A DNA stretch of 64,000 nucleotides from Xenorhabdus doucetiae. GTDB lineage: Bacteria > Pseudomonadota > Gammaproteobacteria > Enterobacterales > Enterobacteriaceae. Numbering within the stretch: position 1 is the stretch's first letter; each line of letters begins with the position of its first letter. Position numbers and translations under genes: made by a program. The stretch lies in contig NZ_FO704550.1 of assembly GCF_000968195.1 (NCBI RefSeq), positions 4,131,203 through 4,195,202 of the forward strand, given 5' to 3'. The notes beneath the pieces were generated by a model that ran no database searches, was not told where the DNA came from, and worked only from the letters and a program-made list of their open reading frames with translations. Below, in pieces: positions 1 through 8,716 of this stretch.

Positions 1-1
1 C

Positions 2-541
2 TGTCAGTACGGCGCGACCCTTTCCACCTTCTCGTGTTTCAAGCTATTGGGGCCACAAGGCGTTGGAATGGTGGTGGGAAAACAAGCCGCCATTGATAAC
101 CTGCGCCACAGCATGTACTCCGGCGGCTGTCAGATACAAGGTTATCAGGCAATGGAAGCCTTGCGGGGGATGGTATTCGCGCCAGTTATGCACGCCGTAC
201 AAGCACAAGTGACTGACGAACTGGTGACCCGTTTAAATCAAGGGGAGTTGCCACAAGTAAAACACGCCTTTCTCGCCAATGCGCAATCAAAAGTGTTATT
301 AGTCGAATTTCACGATCCGATTGCAGAAAAAGTCCTCACCACAGCCCATACACTGGGTGCACTGCCTTATCCGGTCGGCGCAGAATCAAAGTTTGAAATC
401 CCGCCCCTGTTTTACCGCATTTCCGGCACCTTCCGCCAAACCGATCCCACCCTGGAACAACGTATGATCCGCATCAACCCTAATCGTAGCGGTGCGGATA
501 CTGTTATGCGTATTTTGCGGGCAAGTTGTTTGTTGGAATAA
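2..541 (+). CDS. YhfS-like PLP-dependent aminotransferase class V family protein (3' part)
   Basis: Only the last 179 codons are in the window; the frame is open from base 2 with no start, so the gene begins upstream. The segment SCFKLLGPQGVG near the left edge has the Lys-in-loop look of a fold-type I PLP enzyme, where the lysine would hold the cofactor. The C-terminal half has the small-domain pattern (TLGALPYPVG, PLFYRISGTF). The closest family I recognise is E. coli YhfS, a putative aminotransferase of unknown substrate. Base composition is higher in G+C than the island that follows, so this is probably core chromosome bordering island 1. The substrate cannot be told from this fragment. 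Confidence 0.65.
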   Translation, partial: CQYGATLSTFSCFKLLGPQGVGMVVGKQAAIDNLRHSMYSGGCQIQGYQAMEALRGMVFAPVMHAVQAQVTDELVTRLNQGELPQVKHAFLANAQSKVLLVEFHDPIAEKVLTTAHTLGALPYPVGAESKFEIPPLFYRISGTFRQTDPTLEQRMIRINPNRSGADTVMRILRASCLLE

Positions 542-765
542 AACTGTCGGTTGAAATATAAATAATTAAATAGATAAATTATCTATTCGCGTGACTTAAT
601 TTCTGTTGTTTTCTGGTAGGTAAGATTAAACGTCTTTTTATTTAAAATTACGCGTTATTGATGAGTCATTAGGGATTTATGCTTTTTATTATGTGATTGA
701 GATGGACATTTTTTGTGTAAAATTGTCATATAATAACCTAATGATTAACAATAAGGTTTTTTCGT

Positions 766-966
766 ATGGATGACAAAGAAGAATTGATGCAGAAAATAAG
801 TAACGTATTAACCAATAGCCCGGCCAGATCAGAAGATAAACTGGCTGTGATGATGATGTTTTGTTTTCAACTATTGTCATCAGCTCAGGCTGACGGGATA
901 AACATGCGGGTTTCGGATGGCAGGGTTTTATCATTAAAGTTTGAATCAGGTAATTTAACACATTAA
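766..966 (+). CDS. Small hypothetical protein upstream of the effector gene
   Basis: A 66-residue protein that I do not recognise. It is acidic at the N-terminus (MDDKEELMQK), has a helical, Met-rich middle (LAVMMMFCFQLL) and ends in a short beta-like segment. There is no signal peptide or clear membrane segment. A TATAAT-like box lies about 35 bases before the ATG; the ribosome site is weak. It ends about 57 bases before the effector gene on the same strand, so it may be co-transcribed with it, possibly as an adaptor or chaperone. That role is only suggested by position. Confidence 0.5.
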   Translation: MDDKEELMQKISNVLTNSPARSEDKLAVMMMFCFQLLSSAQADGINMRVSDGRVLSLKFESGNLTH

Positions 967-1023
967 AGCTGATTTGTTCTAGATTATTATTAATAATTTA
1001 TATCAACTTATGAGGGAATGAAT

Positions 1024-1908
1024 ATGAAGCGAATTTCAGGCGATTTTGTTGATGGTATGGTTATATTTGATGGTGACGATGGAAAATTAAAGCATTTTTC
1101 ACAGTTAGAAGAATACAGAAAGAACCAATTTGCTGAGCTTGAAAGAAAGTTAAATGAAAATGAAGAGCATTACGCTCTAATTACTTTAGAGGAGGCTCTT
1201 GGGTTTTTAAAATCTGCATTTTGTAAAAATGGTGAACATAAGGCATGGAAGGATAAGGTATTTTCATGTACTGACCCTGCATCTTCGTTTGTGGGAAATA
1301 TTCTTGAGTCTATTGGTGTGATGAAAATAATAAAGGAGTTTAAGAGCCTGGGTGTTGAAGCTAAAGAGTATAAAGGAAGAGGAGGAGCTACATACATTAA
1401 GATAACAGGTAAAGAAAGTGTGAGAAAATTTATCACAGGAACAAATTATCGTCTTGATAATCAAAAAATATTAAAAATAGGTATTGGTTCAAAAAGTATA
1501 GCAAATGGCATAGTTGCAGGAGCTAAGTTTTGTATAATTTTTTCTCTTGCTTATAGAGCTGTTGAGTTGATGACAAAAGATGAATACGCTCTTGCTGAAT
1601 TTTTGGGAAATATAACAGTTGATACAGCCAAGTTGTTAATTACTACGTTAGTAACTACCGCTGTTGGTAAAGTAGCGTCAAGTTATTTCTTAGCTGCTGG
1701 TGTAAGTATAATTGGCATTTCTGTTGGATTATTTTTTATTGGTGTTGGAATAGCAGTCGCTTTATATTATCTTGATAATGAGTTCGGGATAACGGATAAA
1801 GTTATAAAAAGTATTAGAGAAGTGGATGAAAAAATACAGGGGGATTATTATGAGATTAATCGTCAAGCTATGGCGTTGAGTACTCCAGCTATTTGGCCAT
1901 GGAATTAA
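1024..1908 (+). CDS. Predicted membrane-acting (pore-forming-like) effector, island 1
   Basis: A 294-residue protein. The ATG at 1024 is chosen because GAGGG sits about 7 bases before it; the ATG at 1018 is too close to that site. The first ~160 residues are charged and soluble. From ~165 to ~255 there is a long hydrophobic region with several possible membrane hairpins (KFCIIFSLAYRAVEL, VSIIGISVGLFFIGVGIA), followed by a polar tail. There is no signal peptide. A diverged paralogue lies split in island 2. Both sit directly before small membrane proteins of the DUF1240 type and near a lone hcp, the arrangement expected for a type VI effector with membrane immunity proteins. The pore-forming role is inferred from hydropathy and context, not from a recognised domain. 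Confidence 0.6.
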   Translation: MKRISGDFVDGMVIFDGDDGKLKHFSQLEEYRKNQFAELERKLNENEEHYALITLEEALGFLKSAFCKNGEHKAWKDKVFSCTDPASSFVGNILESIGVMKIIKEFKSLGVEAKEYKGRGGATYIKITGKESVRKFITGTNYRLDNQKILKIGIGSKSIANGIVAGAKFCIIFSLAYRAVELMTKDEYALAEFLGNITVDTAKLLITTLVTTAVGKVASSYFLAAGVSIIGISVGLFFIGVGIAVALYYLDNEFGITDKVIKSIREVDEKIQGDYYEINRQAMALSTPAIWPWN

Positions 1909-2041
1909 GTATTCTAAATATCGTTTCAACATGATAAGAATAAATCTTGTCCCACATGTCGCTCAGGACAAGATTGCAAACTATCACTATTATGAAAACG
2001 TATTTAGGTGTTTTTTATTGTTATTACGATGGGGTTTCCGT

Positions 2042-2485
2042 ATGTCAAATAAGGTTAAAAATAAATGTAAAAAACCAGTTATTCTTCCTTTTTGGAGCAG
2101 GGTGTTTTATATACTAATGTTGTTGTTGGTTATGATTATTATGTCCATAGTGGTTTTATTTTCATGGCATGATTTTATGTCACTCATCAATTTAAAAGAA
2201 AAAGTGTATTTTTCTTGGCGAGTGTTTTTTATTTCTTTTGGATTTCCGATAAGTTTTCATTTGTTGTTTTCCATTATGTGTGCTTGTTTTTCAGATAGTC
2301 CTCGTCCATATAGGGGGCGTGTCGTTAATTTTCTGGTATGGATATTTTTTGTGGCTTTATTATTGAGTGTTCCTGTGTCTTTATATGTTGATAATAAATT
2401 AAAATATTCTGGCTATATAACGTGCAGTAAAAAGTCTTTAATTGCACCAAATGAATATGTGAAAAATTCAAAGTTATGTAACTAA
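2042..2485 (+). CDS. DUF1240-type membrane protein, putative immunity protein 1a
   Basis: A 147-residue integral membrane protein with about four hydrophobic segments, a basic N-terminus (MSNKVKNKCKKP) and a short cytoplasm- or periplasm-exposed C-terminus. The start at 2042 gives a length close to its paralogues; an upstream ATG at 1931 would add 37 unmatched residues. The C-terminal signature is shared by all four copies in the window: YVD.KLK, then a Cys, KSL, APNEYVK and a last Cys. I recall this family as DUF1240, known mainly from Yersinia and related bacteria. It follows the effector gene on the same strand, so immunity to it is the natural inference. An AT-rich hairpin follows the gene. 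Confidence 0.65.
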   Translation: MSNKVKNKCKKPVILPFWSRVFYILMLLLVMIIMSIVVLFSWHDFMSLINLKEKVYFSWRVFFISFGFPISFHLLFSIMCACFSDSPRPYRGRVVNFLVWIFFVALLLSVPVSLYVDNKLKYSGYITCSKKSLIAPNEYVKNSKLCN

Positions 2486-2517
2486 AATATATATTTAATA
2501 TATATATTTAGTTTTCA
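2480..2517 (+). terminator. AT-rich hairpin between the two DUF1240-type genes
   Basis: An inverted repeat with arms AACTAAAATATATAT and ATATATATTTAGTT begins at the stop codon of the first DUF1240-type gene. The T-run is short, so it may be a weak terminator or only an mRNA 3' end stabiliser. Confidence 0.35.
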
Positions 2518-2609
2518 ACTTGAAATAGCGTTTGTAGATTAACATGATATTTATAATTTTTTGTAATATTACTATGAATGTAGAAAAAACCATTGTTAAA
2601 GAGGTAAGT

Positions 2610-3011
2610 GTGGACAATAAAAACAAAGCAATTGTAGCAATAAGTTCATTGTTTTTACTTTTAATAATGAATGCGGTGCTCTTTTTTGTTATTGATGATT
2701 TTTTATCTGTGTATAATCTTTCGAATGTTGTTGTGTGTTCATGGAGGATGTTTGTAATATTGTTCTCTTATCCTTTGGTATGTTATTTTTGTATTGCCCC
2801 AATTTATTATTTGTTTTTTCTAGAAATGCCAAAAAACAATAATTCAATTTTTAAGATCCTCACTTTTATTGGAATTTTAGGTTTTGTTATTAGTTTCCCT
2901 GTGTCTTGGTATGCTGATTATAAATTAAAGAACCTAGGATATTCCACTTGTTATAAATCATCATGGAATGCACCGAGTAAATATGTAAAAGATCCAAGTT
3001 TATGTCACTAA
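2610..3011 (+). CDS. DUF1240-type membrane protein, putative immunity protein 1b
   Basis: A 133-residue membrane protein paralogous to the preceding gene, with four hydrophobic stretches. I place the start at GTG 2610: GAGG lies 5 bases before it, and the resulting N-terminus VDNKNK matches the GTG-started VDN termini of the two island 2 copies. An ATG at 2544 is open but has no ribosome site. The C-terminus carries the shared signature (YADYKLK, C, KSSWNAPSKYVK, LCH). A second, diverged immunity-type gene next to one effector suggests protection against a second effector variant. That is inference. Confidence 0.62.
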   Translation: MDNKNKAIVAISSLFLLLIMNAVLFFVIDDFLSVYNLSNVVVCSWRMFVILFSYPLVCYFCIAPIYYLFFLEMPKNNNSIFKILTFIGILGFVISFPVSWYADYKLKNLGYSTCYKSSWNAPSKYVKDPSLCH

Positions 3012-3047
3012 GCATATATTAGATATATGCTTAGAAATATTTTTTTA
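3010..3047 (+). terminator. Terminator between the DUF1240-type gene and hcp
   Basis: A perfect 10-base stem (AAGCATATAT / ATATATGCTT) with a 3-base loop starts at the stop codon and is followed by a run of seven T. It should end the rightward transcript before the convergent hcp gene, whose stop is at 3045. Confidence 0.65.
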
Positions 3048-3524
3048 ATAAACTCGGTCTTCCCATATGCTATAGGCAGATGTACCTGCCGTCACATGGT
3101 TCCATGAGATTGATTTATAGTTAAGTATAACTCTTTCATATGGCATGGCATCAAAATCATTTATAGAGTTCGGATAAGTACAGGAAATTTCCGTGATAGT
3201 TGCTTCCGTGATTTTTACTTTATAAAATAGTTCTAACTGTCCTGTTTGACTGGTTCTGTAAAAAATAAATTTACCATCTAGCGATTCATTAGAATCAATG
3301 GCCATTTCTAATAGTGGAGAAGATTTGTCTACAGGTTTGATAAACTGTATCGGTTGATGGCTTACATTCTGCTGACGCGATATTGAGTGATTTAGACTAA
3401 GTACCTGTATTTGGTCTTCGTGTCCTTTTTGGTATCGGTTTCCTATCGAATCGAGAGTTGAACACCCTGCTGATATTAAACCTTGCTTCTTACCATTTAA
3501 CGATAAATAAATCATATATGACAT
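3045..3524 (-). CDS. hcp: Hcp-family type VI secretion tube protein, copy 1
   Basis: A 159-residue Hcp: Hcp proteins stack as hexameric rings to form the type VI secretion tube and carry small effectors. The N-terminus (MSYMIYLSLNGKKQGLI) and the C-terminal part (ERVILNYKSISWNHV) are typical, and the length is normal with no toxin extension. No other structural type VI gene (TssB, TssC, VgrG, PAAR) is visible, so this is an orphan hcp that would serve a secretion system encoded elsewhere. It converges on the effector/DUF1240 genes. A near-identical copy lies in island 2 in the same context, which ties hcp to this effector type. Confidence 0.85.
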   Translation of the reverse strand: MSYMIYLSLNGKKQGLISAGCSTLDSIGNRYQKGHEDQIQVLSLNHSISRQQNVSHQPIQFIKPVDKSSPLLEMAIDSNESLDGKFIFYRTSQTGQLELFYKVKITEATITEISCTYPNSINDFDAMPYERVILNYKSISWNHVTAGTSAYSIWEDRVY

Positions 3525-3657
3525 AATATCACCATCCTAGTTTTTATTTAAACGCAACGGCTTAAGTCTCTAAGCCAGAAAAAGCAATTTATCATATAAA
3601 AAATATATTAATAGCATTAATAAGATAAAAAATAGCTATTTAAATCATCTTTTAACC

Positions 3658-3736
3658 CTGACCATAGTCACACCGATGCCACACCCACTCACCAGTGTCA
3701 GAATGCGATAAGGCGCAGATTTTCCATACCGTAGTT
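3658..3736 (-). pseudogene. Relic of the paaZ 3' end
   Basis: This stretch repeats, in the same orientation and with small deletions, two parts of the paaZ 3' end: about 5049-5123 (both contain CACCAGTGTCAGAATG) and about 5267-5300 (both contain GCGCAGATTTTCCAT). It has no open frame and is fused across the missing middle. The relic and the true paaZ end flank the glycosyltransferase gene, so this looks like a scar of a past duplication or insertion at the paaZ 3' end. The rest of 3525-3910 has no gene that I can see. Confidence 0.7.
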
Positions 3737-3777
3737 GTACTGAAAGTTGTATTGAAAAATGAAACATACAAGTTTTG

Positions 3778-3793
3778 ATGACAATTTTGTCAT
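3778..3793. promoter_or_regulatory. Perfect 16-bp palindrome upstream of the glycosyltransferase gene
   Basis: The sequence ATGACAATTTTGTCAT is fully self-complementary and lies about 120 bases before the glycosyltransferase start. It could be an operator; no regulator can be assigned. Confidence 0.35.
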
Positions 3794-3822
3794 AAAGCAT
3801 CAATAACATTGATAATTTATAA

Positions 3823-3838
3823 TGTGATAAATATCACA
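3823..3838. promoter_or_regulatory. CRP-type binding site
   Basis: TGTGATAAATATCACA matches the CRP consensus TGTGA-N6-TCACA in every defined position. It is 73 bases before the glycosyltransferase ATG, a plausible activating distance. FNR would need TTGAT-N4-ATCAA, which is not met. Confidence 0.55.
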
Positions 3839-3910
3839 ATAATATAATGACATTACAATAATATACATTATGGGATTTTTCCTAAACTTAGGATAATTAG
3901 GAGGTAACTT

Positions 3911-4945
3911 ATGGATATCCCTAAAAAAATCCATTATTTCTGGGCTGGCAATAACATACCAGAAGAAGATTTGAAAAAGATTATCACCATCAAATGTGCC
4001 AATCCAGGTTTTGAAGTCAATATTTGGGGAGAAAACGATAGCAACGCATTAATCATTAATACATTAATACATTAATACATTAATACATTAAGGAAAATAA
4101 AACTTGGATATCATGGAACTGAATTTGATATTGGTGAAGTACCCATTAATTTCAATTATAAAAATGTTGACGTTGCTTTCAAATTTCTATCCAGGCAAGC
4201 CCATCACTTGGGTTCCATTCAAGATCCCATGTTAAACTGTTTCAGTTATTTTACTAAAATGAAGAAGAAAAGTGATAACGCCAGGCGCTATGGGGAATAT
4301 GTTGATTTAATGAATTATCTGCAACATATATATCGTATTAATCTGAAAGGTAATTATCATAATTATGCCTCATCCAGTGATATTGCCCGCTTGGTTATCT
4401 TATATATGGAAGGAGGAATATATCTGGATGCTGATGTCGAATTGAGTGATACAAGCATAAAAAATATGCTTGGCAGAGGCAGTGCTAGATTTGCCGATTT
4501 ACGCCTTAAGTCTGGTATAGGAATTGGTGATTGTAGTGGGCAAGGCTGGCAGCATTTTGGTGCGCCATATAATAGGTTTGGCAATGCCATTATTGCCTCC
4601 CTTGCTCAATCAAAAGAGATTTTTAAAATTTTATTAAAAATGGCGATTCAGATAAAAAAACATCATCTGTCTATTCAAATGTATGAATCACCTAAAGCGG
4701 ATGAAATCTGTAGAGTCAAAAGATTCAATAAATATCATGAGGTCGATAAGAGGGTCGATTTGGCATTGAAATTAAACAACGCTAACCAAATCAATCTGGA
4801 TACAAGATGCGGTATACAAGATCCTGTATGGAGAACAGGTATTGATCCTCATCAACGTAATGTTGCATATAGTCGTGAGATTAGGCGAATTGATTATACG
4901 ACTGACATAACAGGGCCTGATTTTGATGAAGATCCATTCACTTAG
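3911..4945 (+). pseudogene. TcdA/TcdB-type DXD glycosyltransferase, interrupted by a repeat-borne stop
   Basis: A toxin-like GT-A glycosyltransferase. The start follows a strong AGGAGG and reads MDIPKKIHYFWAGNNIPEED, the usual N-terminus of DXD sugar transferases. The core SSSDIARLVILYMEGGIYLD is followed by ADVEL, giving the DxD metal/UDP-sugar motif of large clostridial-toxin-type catalytic domains. Reading frame is kept over 345 codons except for a TAA at 4073-4075, created inside a tandem repeat of ATTAATAC. With one repeat unit instead of four the frame would be open for 336 codons. There is no signal peptide. It could be an injected effector; a translational restart at TTG 4208 would lose the N-terminal sugar-nucleotide strand and is unlikely to be active. 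Confidence 0.7.
4055..4086 (+). repeat. (ATTAATAC)x4 tandem repeat inside the glycosyltransferase gene
   Basis: Four exact 8-base units, preceded by a 7-base variant (ATTAATC) and followed by a partial unit. Eight is not a multiple of three, and the third reading register of the unit contains TAA, so only a single-unit allele leaves the gene open. Such repeats change length by slipped-strand mispairing. Confidence 0.9.
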
Positions 4946-5059
4946 CATCTGATGGGAGTAAACAGCCTGAGGATTACCGCAACCCTTAATATCCCCAGGC
5001 TCTTCTGTTCTTTCGGCTTAGCAAATCTCAATGGGTTTATCCTAAACCTATGACCGTAG

Positions 5060-7132
5060 TTACACCGACGCCACAAAATCCCCCGGTTGCCGCTCCACCA
5101 GTGTCAGAATGCTGTAAAGCGCCACCGGCTGTTGCTCCTGATTCAATACCTGTACATCCCACATGACAACACCATGTGGCTTATCTTCCGGGGTTTTCTG
5201 AACTTTCTTGACCTTCTTCTTGCACGTCAAACGCACCTGAATGGTATCCCCGATTTTGACCGGCTCAATAAAGCGCAGATTTTCCATCCCATAGTTGGCA
5301 AGCACCGGCCCAACCGCACCATCAACAAACAAGCCCGCTGCTGCCGATACGATAAAATAACCATGTGCGACACGTTCACCAAACAGGGATTGCGCCGCAC
5401 CGATTTTATCCATATGGGCATAAAAATGATCGCCACTCAGGCAGGCGAAATTCACAATATCCGCTTCCGTCACCGTCCGGCGGGCAGTCAGCAAACTTTC
5501 ACCAATGTCAATTTGTTCAAAATATTTGCGGAATGGGTGTATCGGCTCTTCTTTCACTTTTGCGCCACGAACCCACTCACGGCCAATCGCAGCCAGCATA
5601 CTTGGGCTGCCTTGGATCGCGGTGCGCTGCATATAATGTTTCACGGCACGCAAGCCCCCCAATTCTTCTCCGCCACCGGCACGCCCCGGCCCACCATGTA
5701 CCAGCATAGGCAGCGGAGAACCGTGCCCCGTGGACTCCGCCGATGCCGCTTCATCCAACACCAACATACGTCCATGAGCGCACGCTGTCGCACGGATCAC
5801 CTGTAGCGCAATCTGCTCATCTGCCGTCACCAGTGAACCCACCAAACTCCCCTGTCCCATCATCGCCAAGGCAATCGCCTGCCCGGTATCCTGATACGCC
5901 ATTAATGTGGAAACCGGCCCAAAGGCTTCCGTGCTATGTACCGCCTGATTTGTCACGGGATCAGCGCAATAGAGCAACGTGGGCGGGTAAAATGCCCCAT
6001 TGCGGTTGCTATTGCCTGCCAGCACCAATTTATCCAGTGAACCGCCACACAAAACCTCGCAACCACTATCGCGCAACTCGTTAACCCTCGCCTGCACCTC
6101 ATCACGCTGTTCTCTATTAATCAACGCCCCCATGCGCACTTCCGGCAAAGCGGGATCACCGACTGTCACGCCTGCCAGCCGTTTGAGCAACGCTTGCTTG
6201 ACCGCTTCGATTTGGTTCGCGGGCACAATAATACGCCGGATAGCGGTACATTTTTGACCCGCTTTCACGGTCATTTCACGGGTAACTTCCTTGATGAAAA
6301 CACCAAACTCCGGCATATCAGGCGTCACATCCTCGCCTAAAATACAGCAGTTGAGCGAATCCGCTTCCATCGTAAAAGAGATGGATTTTTCTATCAGCCG
6401 GGGATGGGCACGCAACTTCAATCCTGTCTGTGCCGAGCCGGTAAATGTCACGGCGTCCTGATAATCGAGATGATCAAACAGATCACCAATACCCCCGCAG
6501 ATTAATTGCAATGCCCCTTCCGGCACCAGACCGCTGTCGATGATCATTTTCACCATCGCCTGTGTCAGTTGGGCGGATGCCGTCGCGGGTTTGATAATCG
6601 CCGGCATACCGGCCATCCACGTGGGTGCCAATTTTTCCAGCATCCCCCAACACGGAAAGTTAAACGCATTGATATGCAGTGCCACACCGGAACGGGAAGT
6701 CAGCACATGGCGCGCCACAAACTGAGACTGCTTAGACAGCGGGATCATCTCATCCTCCGGCCACAGGGTATCATCCGGCAACTCACGCCCGGCTAATCCG
6801 GCATAGGAGAAAAGCGTTGCGACTCCCCCCTCAATATCCACCCAACTATCCGCACGGGTTGCGCCCGTTTCCGTGGAAATGGCATACAGGGCTTCTTTGT
6901 TAGCGAGCAGGTGTTTTGCCACTGCTTTCATCATCTGCGCGCGTTGCTGGAATGTCATCGCAGCCAGCGCTTTTCCTCCTTTTTCACGGGCATATTTTAA
7001 ACTTTCGGCCAAGGGTAAGCCTTCTGAAGAGACCTGATACAAGGCTTCGCCGCTGACGGCATGATGGATCGTCCTTGTGTTGCCTTGCCCATCAGCCCAA
7101 GCGCCACAAAGGTAACTCGTTAACTGTTGCAT
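5060..7132 (-). CDS. paaZ: PaaZ, bifunctional oxepin-CoA hydrolase / semialdehyde dehydrogenase
   Basis: A 690-residue cytoplasmic enzyme that opens the oxepin-CoA ring and oxidises the resulting aldehyde in aerobic phenylacetate breakdown. The N-terminal aldehyde dehydrogenase domain (about 1-520) has the catalytic Glu in [11 protein letters not shown] and Cys in [10 protein letters not shown]. The C-terminal MaoC-like hydratase (about 530-680) has the Asp/His pair in [14 protein letters not shown]. Both activities look intact, so the pathway should not stall at the aldehyde that feeds tropone-type products. The start [12 protein letters not shown] matches the family; the frame is open 12 codons further up without support. 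It is transcribed away from paaA, as in E. coli. Confidence 0.97.
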   Translation of the reverse strand: MQQLTSYLCGAWADGQGNTRTIHHAVSGEALYQVSSEGLPLAESLKYAREKGGKALAAMTFQQRAQMMKAVAKHLLANKEALYAISTETGATRADSWVDIEGGVATLFSYAGLAGRELPDDTLWPEDEMIPLSKQSQFVARHVLTSRSGVALHINAFNFPCWGMLEKLAPTWMAGMPAIIKPATASAQLTQAMVKMIIDSGLVPEGALQLICGGIGDLFDHLDYQDAVTFTGSAQTGLKLRAHPRLIEKSISFTMEADSLNCCILGEDVTPDMPEFGVFIKEVTREMTVKAGQKCTAIRRIIVPANQIEAVKQALLKRLAGVTVGDPALPEVRMGALINREQRDEVQARVNELRDSGCEVLCGGSLDKLVLAGNSNRNGAFYPPTLLYCADPVTNQAVHSTEAFGPVSTLMAYQDTGQAIALAMMGQGSLVGSLVTADEQIALQVIRATACAHGRMLVLDEAASAESTGHGSPLPMLVHGGPGRAGGGEELGGLRAVKHYMQRTAIQGSPSMLAAIGREWVRGAKVKEEPIHPFRKYFEQIDIGESLLTARRTVTEADIVNFACLSGDHFYAHMDKIGAAQSLFGERVAHGYFIVSAAAGLFVDGAVGPVLANYGMENLRFIEPVKIGDTIQVRLTCKKKVKKVQKTPEDKPHGVVMWDVQVLNQEQQPVALYSILTLVERQPGDFVASV

Positions 7133-7460
7133 TTTCTTCTCCACCGATTTAATCAATGAAACAATCATGAGGTAACAAAATGCTATTTATGTATCACATA
7201 TAGGATTGACAAAACCACCCATAAAATTAACAAAATAAAAACATTTGCACCTAGTCACTTATTAATATTCTTTCCGCTACTCAATAAAAATAATAAACCC
7301 ATTGTTTTATAAAGAATAAATATTCATATTGTGACATGAACAACAAATATACAACTTTGGTGTTTGCCATTTCTGTTACTAATTTGTAGATTTGTGGTTA
7401 TAAAAAGTGATTCATTTTTATGTTTTATTTAAACAATTAAGAATCATAATGGAGTCACCT
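7133..7460. promoter_or_regulatory. Divergent paaZ / paaA promoter region
   Basis: About 330 AT-rich bases separate the two divergent paa transcripts and must hold both promoters. I see no clear operator and no full CRP site; TGTGACATGAACAACA at about 7330 matches CRP only in its first half. No paaX regulator gene lies in the window. Confidence 0.5.
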
Positions 7461-8405
7461 ATGACAACTGATCCATGTCAGGAAGATCTTGATACAAAGC
7501 GTTTTGACGCAAAAATAGCTGCAGATCTTGCGATAGAGGCCAAAGACTGGATGCCGGAAGCCTATCGCCAAAATCTGATACGCCAGATCGGTCAACACGC
7601 ACACTCGGAAGTGGTCGGCATGTTACCGGAAGCCAATTGGATCACCCGTGCCCCGACACTGCGCCGCAAGGCGGTATTGCTGGCGAAAGTACAAGATGAA
7701 GCCGGGCACGGGTTGTATCTCTATAGCGCCGCCGAAACACTCGGCTGTTCCCGACAGGATCTCTACCAAAACCTGTTAGATGGCAAGATGAAATATTCCT
7801 CAATCTTTAACTATCCCACCCTCAGTTGGGCGGATGTTGGGGTGATTGGCTGGCTGGTGGATGGCGCAGCCATTGTTAATCAGGTTGCCTTGTGCCGTGC
7901 CTCCTACGGTCCCTACGCCCGCGCGATGGTAAAAATCTGCAAGGAAGAAAGTTTCCACCAGCGGCAAGGTTATGAAGCAGTCACCGTGCTGGCAAAGGGC
8001 AGCGAAGCCCAACGCGCCATGTTACAGGATGCCATTAACCGCTTCTGGTGGCCGACACTAATGATGTTCGGCCCCAATGACAGTGATTCCCCCAACAGCG
8101 CCCAGAGCATGGCATGGAAAATCAAGCGATTCAGCAATGATGAACTGCGGCAAAAATTTATCGACAACACCGTGCCACAGTTGGAAGCGCTGGGCATGAC
8201 AGCCCCCGATCCTGAACTGGCCTGGGATGAAACAACCGGGCATTACCGTTTTGGTGAAATCAATTGGGATGAATTTTACCAAGTGCTGAAAGGACAGGGG
8301 ATCTGCAATCACGAACGTCTGGAAGCCAAACGCCGGGCTTGGGAGAACGGGAGTTGGGTACGAGAGGCGGCTTTGGTTCACGCCCTGAAACAGCGCCGGG
8401 ATTAG
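7461..8405 (+). CDS. paaA: PaaA, phenylacetyl-CoA 1,2-epoxidase catalytic subunit
   Basis: A 314-residue diiron subunit of the multicomponent monooxygenase that epoxidises the ring of phenylacetyl-CoA. Diiron ligand helices are seen in [18 protein letters not shown] and [13 protein letters not shown] (two E..H patterns). The start at 7461 follows GGAG and agrees with the family length; the frame is open to 7407. First gene of the paaABCDEFGHIJK operon. Confidence 0.97.
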   Translation: MTTDPCQEDLDTKRFDAKIAADLAIEAKDWMPEAYRQNLIRQIGQHAHSEVVGMLPEANWITRAPTLRRKAVLLAKVQDEAGHGLYLYSAAETLGCSRQDLYQNLLDGKMKYSSIFNYPTLSWADVGVIGWLVDGAAIVNQVALCRASYGPYARAMVKICKEESFHQRQGYEAVTVLAKGSEAQRAMLQDAINRFWWPTLMMFGPNDSDSPNSAQSMAWKIKRFSNDELRQKFIDNTVPQLEALGMTAPDPELAWDETTGHYRFGEINWDEFYQVLKGQGICNHERLEAKRRAWENGSWVREAALVHALKQRRD

Positions 8406-8417
8406 GAGAGTCATCCA

Positions 8418-8705
8418 ATGAACAATACCGATTGGCCACTGTATGAAGTGTTTGTCCGTAGTAAACAAGGACTGGCGCACCGTCATGTCGGCAGTCTTCA
8501 TGCGGCAGATGATCAAATGGCGCTGGAGAACGCACGCGATGCCTACACCCGGCGCAATGAAGGCTGCTCCATCTGGGTGGTGAAATCCCGCTATTTGGTG
8601 GCTTCACAACCGGAAGATCGCGGGGCTTTCTTCGACCCCTCGGAGGACAAGATTTACCGTCATCCGACTTTCTACGCCATTCCTGACGGCATCAAGAATA
8701 TGTAG
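8418..8705 (+). CDS. paaB: PaaB, epoxidase subunit
   Basis: A 95-residue small subunit of the phenylacetyl-CoA epoxidase, needed for assembly of the PaaABCE complex. It starts WPLYEVFVRSKQGLAHRHVG, a typical PaaB opening, and ends within 12 bases of paaC. The length is normal. It has no cofactor motif. Confidence 0.96.
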   Translation: MNNTDWPLYEVFVRSKQGLAHRHVGSLHAADDQMALENARDAYTRRNEGCSIWVVKSRYLVASQPEDRGAFFDPSEDKIYRHPTFYAIPDGIKNM

Positions 8706-8716
8706 GGGACAAGAAG

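Noticed and set aside
569..587. AATAGATAAATTATCTATT palindrome as terminator of the YhfS-like gene.
   Set aside because: All A/T apart from a single G-C pair, with no T-run after it; too weak to claim as a terminator.
3045..3524. Evolved Hcp with a fused toxin domain.
   Set aside because: The protein is 159 residues, the normal length of the tube protein, with no extension.
4055..4086. CRISPR-like or intergenic repeat array.
   Set aside because: The units are 8 bases with no spacers and lie inside a coding frame; this is a simple tandem repeat.
5087..6796. Long open frames on the plus strand opposite paaZ (for example 239 codons from 5087).
   Set aside because: They lie antisense to a fully conserved paaZ, have no ribosome site and no recognisable protein features.
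7325..7345. CRP site in the paaZ-paaA promoter region.
   Set aside because: Only one half-site (TGTGA) fits; the second half deviates at two of five positions.
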